Both the position numbers and the translations under genes were made by a program. A stretch of DNA of 64,000 nucleotides from Candidatus Micrarchaeum acidiphilum ARMAN-2. Its GTDB lineage: Archaea; Micrarchaeota; Micrarchaeia; Micrarchaeales; Micrarchaeaceae. How positions within the stretch are numbered: position 1 is the first letter of the stretch; each line of letters opens with the position of its first letter. Of this stretch, positions 59,493 to 64,000 are shown piece by piece. Location of the stretch: positions 186,001-250,000 of the forward strand of contig GG697241.1 in NCBI GenBank assembly GCA_009387755.1, written 5' to 3'. The notes under the pieces were generated by a model. It searched no databases, was not told the DNA's origin, and saw only the letters and a program-made list of their open reading frames with translations.

Positions 59493-60377
59493 ATGCAAAT
59501 GGCAAGTTTATCAGCAGTACTGAAACTCACGCGCATAGAGCATAGCGTCATGCTAGCAATAGCAGTCGTGGCTGCAGAGCTGATCTCCGGCGTGCTTCCT
59601 TCACCTGGAATATTCGTACTCGCACTCATACCTCCAATATTCGTAAGCATGGGCGCCTTTGCAGTGAACGACTATTTCGACATAAAAGTGGACAGGTTCA
59701 ACAAAAGGTATGATCGCCCATTGGTGTCGAAAAAGATTTCAAAAAAGGGCGCCATGTACGTAATCATATCCTGCTTCATTATTGGGATACTGCCGAGCGT
59801 ATTTATCAACGCGTATGCGTTTATCATAGTGGTAGCTTTTGCAGTGCTTGCAATACTCTATAGCTACAAGCTCAAGGAGGTGCTTCTCGTCGGTAATCTT
59901 TACATAGCATTTACTATGGTGATACCGTTCATATACGGCAACTTTATAGTAGCAGACTCATTCAATACTAACATAATACTGATATCGTTTGTAATATTCC
60001 TAAGCGGACTGGCAAGGGAGATTCATGGAATGATGCGCGATTATTCCGGCGACACAAAGGGAAGACACATAAAAAACGTGGTCTACTATCTTAAGCTGCG
60101 AAACTCCGGAGCCGTAGCGGCCGTGCTCTATTTCGAAGCCATAGCCATAAGCATTGCAATGTTCTTCCTTTACCTGCCGTTTCAGGGCAATGCGGTATAC
60201 CTAATCCCGATAGTCATGGTAGACATAGCACTCGCATATGTTGCCGTGCTCGGAATCTACAAAGGCAAAAATCCAAAGTCCGCTGCATATTCTATAATCA
60301 GAAATGCAAGCCTGGGCGCCATGTCCGTTGCCCTTCTGACATATCTGGCAGCTGCGCTGTTCTATGTAGCTATATAA
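59493..60377 (+). CDS. ubiA: UbiA-family prenyltransferase (DGGGP synthase-like)
   Basis: 294 residues with eight to nine membrane helices. Both aspartate-rich motifs are present: AVNDYFDIKVDRFNKRYDRPLVS (NDxxDxxxD) and the second, MMRDYSGDTKGRH. In archaea such enzymes add the second geranylgeranyl chain to geranylgeranylglyceryl phosphate, forming the lipid core; other UbiA roles are possible. A TTTAATATTTATT box lies about 20-25 nt before the ATG. Fits with hmgA, prenyl synthases and CDP-alcohol transferase in the window. Confidence 0.85.
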   Translation: MQMASLSAVLKLTRIEHSVMLAIAVVAAELISGVLPSPGIFVLALIPPIFVSMGAFAVNDYFDIKVDRFNKRYDRPLVSKKISKKGAMYVIISCFIIGILPSVFINAYAFIIVVAFAVLAILYSYKLKEVLLVGNLYIAFTMVIPFIYGNFIVADSFNTNIILISFVIFLSGLAREIHGMMRDYSGDTKGRHIKNVVYYLKLRNSGAVAAVLYFEAIAISIAMFFLYLPFQGNAVYLIPIVMVDIALAYVAVLGIYKGKNPKSAAYSIIRNASLGAMSVALLTYLAAALFYVAI

Positions 60378-60414
60378 AAATAAAAATCAGTTCGGCAGTT
60401 TTGCCGCGCTAAAG

Positions 60415-61038
60415 TTATTGCGCCTGCTGCTTCATCTCGACCTTTGCTTCGAAGTCGTCCACCTTGTAAGCGAATTCCTCGTTGGCCTTTATGGTCCCCC
60501 TTTTCTTAAGCACTTCCCTTGCAAGAAGGTAGTAGACGAAAGCGAGCGACCTTCTCCCCCTGTTGTTCACCGGAACTATGAGGTCTATGAATTTGGTTAT
60601 ATTGTCGGTGTCGGAAAGTGCTATTATCGGTATCCCTATCTTGCTGGCCTCCTTTACCGCCTGCTTCTCGTTTCTAGAATCGCTTATGAATATGAGCTTG
60701 GGCTCCATGAAATTCTCCCTGAGCGGATTTGTGAATATGCCCGGAGTGACCCTTCCACGGATGAACTTCGCGTTTATGGCCTCCGCGAATTTTTCCGCTG
60801 CCGGTATGGCGTAAATCCTTGAAGCTGTCACTATTATGTCCTTCGGATCGTACCTGGCCACCATGCTGGCAGCTACGCTGACCCTTGAATCTATGGTTTT
60901 GAGGTCCAGCAGGTAAAGCCCATCGTCCCTAACCTTGTATATGAATTTCTTCATTCCCGGGGTCTTTACCTTTGTTGCTATATGTATTCCTGCCTCTAGG
61001 TAATCGTTCTGGTTTGCCATAAATGCTTCTTCGCTCAT
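60415..61038 (-). CDS. rps2: 30S ribosomal protein uS2
   Basis: 207 residues. Family blocks: DYLEAGIHIATKVKTPGMKKFIYKVR, DLKTIDSRVSVAASMVARYDPKDIIVTASR, RVTPGIFTNP, IALSDTDNITKFIDLIVPVNNRGRRSLAFVYYLLAREVL. AAGGTG precedes the ATG and starts immediately after the 3' end of tRNA-Pro, so the gene is read in the same transcript and freed by tRNA processing. It is last in the operon. No enolase gene lies between, unlike in haloarchaea. Confidence 0.95.
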   Translation of the reverse strand: MSEEAFMANQNDYLEAGIHIATKVKTPGMKKFIYKVRDDGLYLLDLKTIDSRVSVAASMVARYDPKDIIVTASRIYAIPAAEKFAEAINAKFIRGRVTPGIFTNPLRENFMEPKLIFISDSRNEKQAVKEASKIGIPIIALSDTDNITKFIDLIVPVNNRGRRSLAFVYYLLAREVLKKRGTIKANEEFAYKVDDFEAKVEMKQQAQ

Positions 61039-61049
61039 TTAAACACCTT

Positions 61050-61160
61050 TGGGGCCGCCGAGATTTTCAGCACATGCAAAGAGCGCTTTTGAATTCCCGA
61101 ATTTTTTCTCGGGTCGCCAGCACCCCAAGCTGGAAGCCTACCAAGCTAGCAGACGGCCCC
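61050..61160 (-). tRNA. tRNA-Pro (anticodon GGG), T-arm interrupted by about 38 nt
   Basis: Acceptor GGGGCCG/CGGCCCC with discriminator A, D-stem pairs G11-C24 and C12-G23, anticodon stem CCAGC/GCTGG around TTGGGGT, giving GGG. The T-stem CCGAG/CTCGG encloses 45 nt. Only TTCAAA (inner) and the final T fit the loop, so about 14 nt (AAAAAATTCGGGAA) lie before position 54 and about 24 nt after. Removing both gives 73 nt, the same as the intron-free tRNA-Pro(CGG). Two T-arm introns are the best reading. Confidence 0.75.
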
Positions 61161-61184
61161 ATACTTAACGCCACTTCAAATTGC

Positions 61185-61394
61185 TTACTTCCTTCCCATA
61201 TTTATAAATTCATCTATAAGCTCTACGTTGCTTATGAACATCCTTCTGCAGCAGTATCTCTTGAATCCAAGTTCATCGAGGACCTTGCTTGCGTCTTCGC
61301 CGTTCTTGTTTACCCTGTTGTTGTACTCCTCCCATTTGTCTGCGACAACTGCGCCGCATGTGAAGCACCTTACCGGCATCATCATTTTTATCAT
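61185..61394 (-). CDS. rpoN: RNA polymerase subunit N
   Basis: 69 residues, the Rpb10 homolog. Zinc ligands PVRCFTCG and YCCRRM are intact, with the loop [10 protein letters not shown]. It is a small structural subunit of the archaeal polymerase that joins RpoD and RpoL. It follows uS9 and precedes tRNA-Pro; rpoK is not found in between. The true start may be one of the later Met codons, just before PVRC. Confidence 0.95.
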   Translation of the reverse strand: MIKMMMPVRCFTCGAVVADKWEEYNNRVNKNGEDASKVLDELGFKRYCCRRMFISNVELIDEFINMGRK

Positions 61395-61411
61395 CTACAA
61401 ATCTTAAACGT

Positions 61412-61918
61412 CTATCTATACGAAGTCTGGAATCTGGCCCTTGCTTTGGTTCCCAGGAACTTCTTCGACTCTACCCTTCTAGGATCATCTATGAGCAGCG
61501 TCCTGTCATACCTAATAATCTCCTTTCTAACAGTATCGCTTCCGGCGAAGTCTGATATTATCCTTGCAATTACGCCTGCAACCGCCTGCGCCCTTGAGCT
61601 GACTCCGCCGCCGTGTACATTTATATCGATATCTATCCCGTTTGTGACCGACCGGGTTATATCAGAAACGTGAACGGGCTTCAGCATCTCCTCTCGGAGC
61701 TCACGCGGCTCAATTATCTCAATAAGCTCGCCATTGACCCTTATGATGCCGCTTCCTGGTTTGCCCGATCCTCTGGCAATGCAGTTTTTGCGTTTGCTCT
61801 TCTTGAATATGACTTTTTCATCCTTCTTCTTCCTGGCTGCTCTGCTAGACCTTTTCGGCTGTGCCTTTTGTGGCTCGTCGACCTTAACCTTCGCTTCTTC
61901 TGTGGCTTCTGCTGCCAT
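61412..61918 (-). CDS. rps9: 30S ribosomal protein uS9 with N-terminal extension
   Basis: 168 residues. The uS9 core (KNCIARGSGKPGSGIIRVNGELIEI; NVHGGGVSSRAQAVAGVIARII; DDPRRVESKKFLGTKARARFQTSYR) starts around residue 45. Before it lies a 40-residue Lys/Glu/Ala tail not found in most relatives. The SYR end is a conserved tail that reaches the P-site tRNA. Confidence 0.95.
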   Translation of the reverse strand: MAAEATEEAKVKVDEPQKAQPKRSSRAARKKKDEKVIFKKSKRKNCIARGSGKPGSGIIRVNGELIEIIEPRELREEMLKPVHVSDITRSVTNGIDIDINVHGGGVSSRAQAVAGVIARIISDFAGSDTVRKEIIRYDRTLLIDDPRRVESKKFLGTKARARFQTSYR

Positions 61919-61929
61919 AAAAACCATCT

Positions 61930-62409
61930 TTAATACTTCTCAAACCTATCGTAGCCAAGCAGTTTTGAAAGCTCTGCCACGGTTATGTATCCAGAGTAAA
62001 TACTCTTTGGGTCCTTAATATTTAAATCTACTGGTTTTACCCCTTTAAGCTCATCTGGAACGCCCATAAACACCTTAAGCCTCCTAAACGCCTCCTTGCC
62101 CCTGGGCATTCTGTATGGAAGCATGCCCCTGACTACACGCTTTACCAGCATGTCCGGCCTTCTAGACCAGTAAGGCGAGTGCTCCGGATTCTCCTTTTCC
62201 TGGAGATCAAGCCTTGTCTTGTATTTCTCCTTTATGACCTTCTTGCTGCCGCTTATGACTGCGGACTCTGCATTTACTATATAAACGTCCTTGCCGCTGA
62301 GCAGTTCCTTGGCCACTACGCTGGCCAGCCTGCCCAGAATCATGTTTTTTGCGTCAAAAACCCGCTTTTCGGAATCCTTGGACCTTTCAGTTCCGTTTTT
62401 AGATTTCAT
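61930..62409 (-). CDS. rpl13: 50S ribosomal protein uL13
   Basis: 159 residues. VFDAKNMILGRLASVVAKELLSGKDVYIVNAE and RRPDMLVKRVVRGMLPYRMPRGKEAFRRLKVFMGVP are diagnostic. The start MKSKNG at 62409 is preferred to an upstream TTG within eL18. A basic N-terminal extension of about 15 residues precedes the core. Overlaps nothing; 11 nt separate it from uS9. Confidence 0.95.
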   Translation of the reverse strand: MKSKNGTERSKDSEKRVFDAKNMILGRLASVVAKELLSGKDVYIVNAESAVISGSKKVIKEKYKTRLDLQEKENPEHSPYWSRRPDMLVKRVVRGMLPYRMPRGKEAFRRLKVFMGVPDELKGVKPVDLNIKDPKSIYSGYITVAELSKLLGYDRFEKY

Positions 62410-62419
62410 ATCAATGCGC

Positions 62420-62770
62420 CTATATAACAATCTTTATCTTCTTCTGCTTCAGCGCCTCGGAAAACGGCAATATGCTGCAATTGGCCTTTTCGAGCGTTTT
62501 TTTTGCGCTTTGCGAATACCAGATTGCAGACAAGCTTATCTTGTGGTCTATGCTTCCCTTTGACAAGACCTTGCCAGGCACTATTACCACATCGCCATCA
62601 TTCGAGTTTTCATTTATCTTGTAGAGGTCCACTACGTGCCTCTTCCTCTTCGGCATGTCAACCATCTTGATCAGCTTGCCATAGAGCTTTCTGTCCCGGT
62701 TCTTGCTCCTCTCGCTTTTCAAAAGGCCAATCCATTCCTTTATCTGATTGTTTTCAGCATTTGTCTTCAT
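62420..62770 (-). CDS. rpl18e: 50S ribosomal protein eL18
   Basis: 116 residues. VDLYKINENSNDGDVVIVPGKVLSKGSIDHKISLSAIWYSQSAKKTLEK is the family signature. Placed between tRNA-Leu and uL13 in the conserved operon. ATG 62770 is taken as start; ATG 62779 and 62776 are alternatives. Confidence 0.95.
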   Translation of the reverse strand: MKTNAENNQIKEWIGLLKSERSKNRDRKLYGKLIKMVDMPKRKRHVVDLYKINENSNDGDVVIVPGKVLSKGSIDHKISLSAIWYSQSAKKTLEKANCSILPFSEALKQKKIKIVI

Positions 62771-62783
62771 TATCATCACTTAT

Positions 62784-62908
62784 TGCGGAGGGTGAGATTT
62801 GAACTCACGCAGTCCCTAAAGACACAGGAGTTCCAAACAATTTTAATAATTAATTATTAAAAATTGATCCTCAGTCCTGCGCATTTGGCCATGCTCTGCC
62901 ACCTCCGC
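62784..62908 (-). tRNA. tRNA-Leu (anticodon GAG) with 38-nt intron
   Basis: Acceptor GCGGAGG/CCTCCGC with discriminator A, T-arm GTGAG-TTCAAAT-CTCAC, and a variable arm GTCT-TTAG-GGAC. The anticodon stem CAGGA/TCCTG encloses CTGAGG, a 38-nt AT-rich insert (ATCAATTTTTAATAATTAAT...), then C. The anticodon is GAG (Leu). The insert is at the standard 37/38 site. It lies 3 nt from the rpoD stop and just before eL18, so it is embedded in the operon. Confidence 0.9.
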
Positions 62909-62911
62909 ATA

Positions 62912-63487
62912 TCATTCAAGCTTTTTCAATACCTTGGAGAATTCCTTCATGTTTTCCTTTATTGCGTCGCAAGCTTTAATAATGATATCCCTAGGCGGCA
63001 TCTGGCCGAAAGTTTCAACATAAAACTTGAATTCATCATCTGCGGTGGCTTCGTATGTCACAAGCCCGGGCTGGAACTTTGCATGCTTCAATGCAGAGCC
63101 CATAACTGCCTTGCCCTCAATCCTTATCTTCTGGTCCCTGCCTAATTTTATAATCGGTATATTCGGGTTTGCCACAACCACGCTCTTATCCGAGCTTTCC
63201 AGACTTTTGGAATAAATCGTGCCAGGCCCGGCCGCCTCCAGCGTAAAAAGTATTTCGTCTTTGTCCGACGAGCCGTGCGGTGTAATCAATGGCACCAGGC
63301 CTATCCTGTGCGCGATGTATTCGTCGAACATGGAACTGGTATTCTCGTACACTGTTACCTTGTCTATTGCAAATGCCTTTATGCCGTTTATCGCAATCCT
63401 TCGAAGGGCATTTGCATAATTTGCAGTGGCACCTTTGAGCACGAATTCGAATACCTTATCATCGTCTCTCAGAACTTCTATTTCCAT
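62912..63487 (-). CDS. rpoD: RNA polymerase subunit D
   Basis: 191 residues, Rpb3 homolog without a ferredoxin-like insert: the region after VPLITPHGSSDKDEILF has no cysteine cluster. Family blocks: FVLKGATANYANALRRIAINGIKAFAIDKV, FDEYIAHRIGLVPL, HAKFQPGLVTYEA and MPPRDIIIKACDAIKENMKEF. Together with RpoL, N and P it seeds polymerase assembly. First gene of the operon on the minus strand. Confidence 0.95.
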   Translation of the reverse strand: MEIEVLRDDDKVFEFVLKGATANYANALRRIAINGIKAFAIDKVTVYENTSSMFDEYIAHRIGLVPLITPHGSSDKDEILFTLEAAGPGTIYSKSLESSDKSVVVANPNIPIIKLGRDQKIRIEGKAVMGSALKHAKFQPGLVTYEATADDEFKFYVETFGQMPPRDIIIKACDAIKENMKEFSKVLKKLE

Positions 63488-63657
63488 TTAAGAACCCCGA
63501 TAGCGGTTTCACATTTTATTGCAGGCCAATCAAAGGCGCCGGCAAAAGAAAGCAAAATAAAGTTGCATTTTCTTTATGCTTGTCACATTTATTAAACTAT
63601 CTGTAATAATATATTTTTATACTACAAAATATCTATAAATCTTTATGTGGTGATGCC

Positions 63658-64000
63658 TTGAGCTTTGAGGATGTCCTTTCTGCAAAAATCTCTGACAAAT
63701 CTGTTGCGCAAAAGCAGCTCATCCTGACCTTCAAGGAGCGGCCGCACGTTTCAAAGTCCAAAATTGACGCAAATGAGGATTCAAAGTACCTAAACGTGGG
63801 CGAATCCGCATCAACGGTCTACGGCGAGACAAGCCAGAGGTACATATCCGCGCAGAACATCTCCTATGACTTGATACTCTCAATATATGACGTCAATTCA
63901 TCCGCCCTTTTCTGCGCCAGGGCATACAAGACGGTGCTGCCCCTAGAGCCGAAGATAGCCTCATTTCTGAAATCCTTGCACGGTCCGCACCTGGAAGCTA
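63658..64000 (+). CDS. hypothetical protein, cut by window end
   Basis: At least 114 residues, open at the window edge. Start TTG at 63658, supported by GGTGAT at 63649-63654 (3-nt spacer) and a TATA-like ATCTATAAATC at 63630-63640. Not recognised: begins LSFEDVLSAKISDKSVAQKQ, then a mixed stretch with RYISAQNISYDLILSIYDV. No membrane segment in the visible part. It is divergent from rpoD. Confidence 0.55.
   Translation, partial: MSFEDVLSAKISDKSVAQKQLILTFKERPHVSKSKIDANEDSKYLNVGESASTVYGETSQRYISAQNISYDLILSIYDVNSSALFCARAYKTVLPLEPKIASFLKSLHGPHLEA

Noticed and set aside
1-64000. CRISPR array, complete insertion sequence or prophage
   Set aside because: No regularly spaced repeats, no intact transposase, integrase or phage structural gene was recognised on either strand.

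Overview
The window is chromosomal DNA of an archaeon. Archaeal ribosomal proteins (eL18, eL31, eL39, eL20/LX, eS19), RNA polymerase subunits D and N, aIF6, prefoldin alpha, FtsY, HMG-CoA reductase, isoprenyl synthases and TATA-box promoters with many leaderless starts all say so. Four of five tRNA genes carry introns, two of them in the T-arm rather than the anticodon loop. Together with a primase large subunit of unusual architecture, this points to a DPANN-type lineage, most likely Micrarchaeota (ARMAN-like). That placement is inference, since no 16S rRNA is present. Translation starts use GGTGAT-like Shine-Dalgarno (SD) sites about 3-8 nt upstream, or no leader at all.

Layout. 1-7.8 kb: two tail-to-tail isoprenyl diphosphate synthases, a solitary 5S rRNA, a surface protein, a tiny zinc-finger gene, a PriL/PriX-like primase subunit, tRNA-Pro(CGG), and a chorismate mutase-prephenate dehydrogenase fusion. 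8.0-14.3 kb: an AT-rich island with an amidohydrolase, a SPASM radical SAM enzyme, a B12-type radical SAM enzyme, a short pyrophosphatase-like protein and an HPr-kinase-like protein. It also has a small orphan ORF and a pair of diverged direct repeats, and it looks like an uncharacterised biosynthetic or peptide-modification cluster. 14.5-24.6 kb: housekeeping and hypothetical genes (guaB, bacterial-type coaD, glyA, a tandem ThyX-like protein, two CYTH proteins). 24.7-28.4 kb: a lemA plus GIDE-like membrane-protein pair bracketed by about 190-bp direct repeats, an EEP-family hydrolase, and an intron-containing tRNA-Ser whose 3' end resembles a motif in both repeats.

28.6-44 kb: a HerA-like ATPase with a nuclease-like tail, HMG-CoA reductase, an ABC transporter, a CDP-alcohol phosphatidyltransferase, several large N-sequon-rich cell-surface proteins (one split by a frameshift), a MinD/ParA-like ATPase, alcohol dehydrogenase and acylphosphatase. 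44-51 kb: a complex I membrane module, nuoHIJKLMN, without nuoA-G alongside. 51-58 kb: cysS, then a translation and secretion run (eS19, PDCD5, eL39, eL31, aIF6, LX, prefoldin alpha, FtsY, a secretion ATPase). 58-64 kb: PRC-barrel protein, RNase HII (apparently starting at ATA), tRNA-Arg with a T-loop intron, a UbiA prenyltransferase, and the conserved operon rpoD - tRNA-Leu - eL18 - uL13 - uS9 - rpoN - tRNA-Pro - uS2 on the minus strand.

Linked functions: mevalonate formation (HMG-CoA reductase), chain elongation (two prenyl synthases), UbiA prenyl transfer and CDP-alcohol head-group transfer together cover much of archaeal ether-lipid synthesis. The surface proteins, secretion ATPase, FtsY and MinD-like ATPase form an envelope and secretion theme. 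No CRISPR array, complete insertion sequence or prophage was found.
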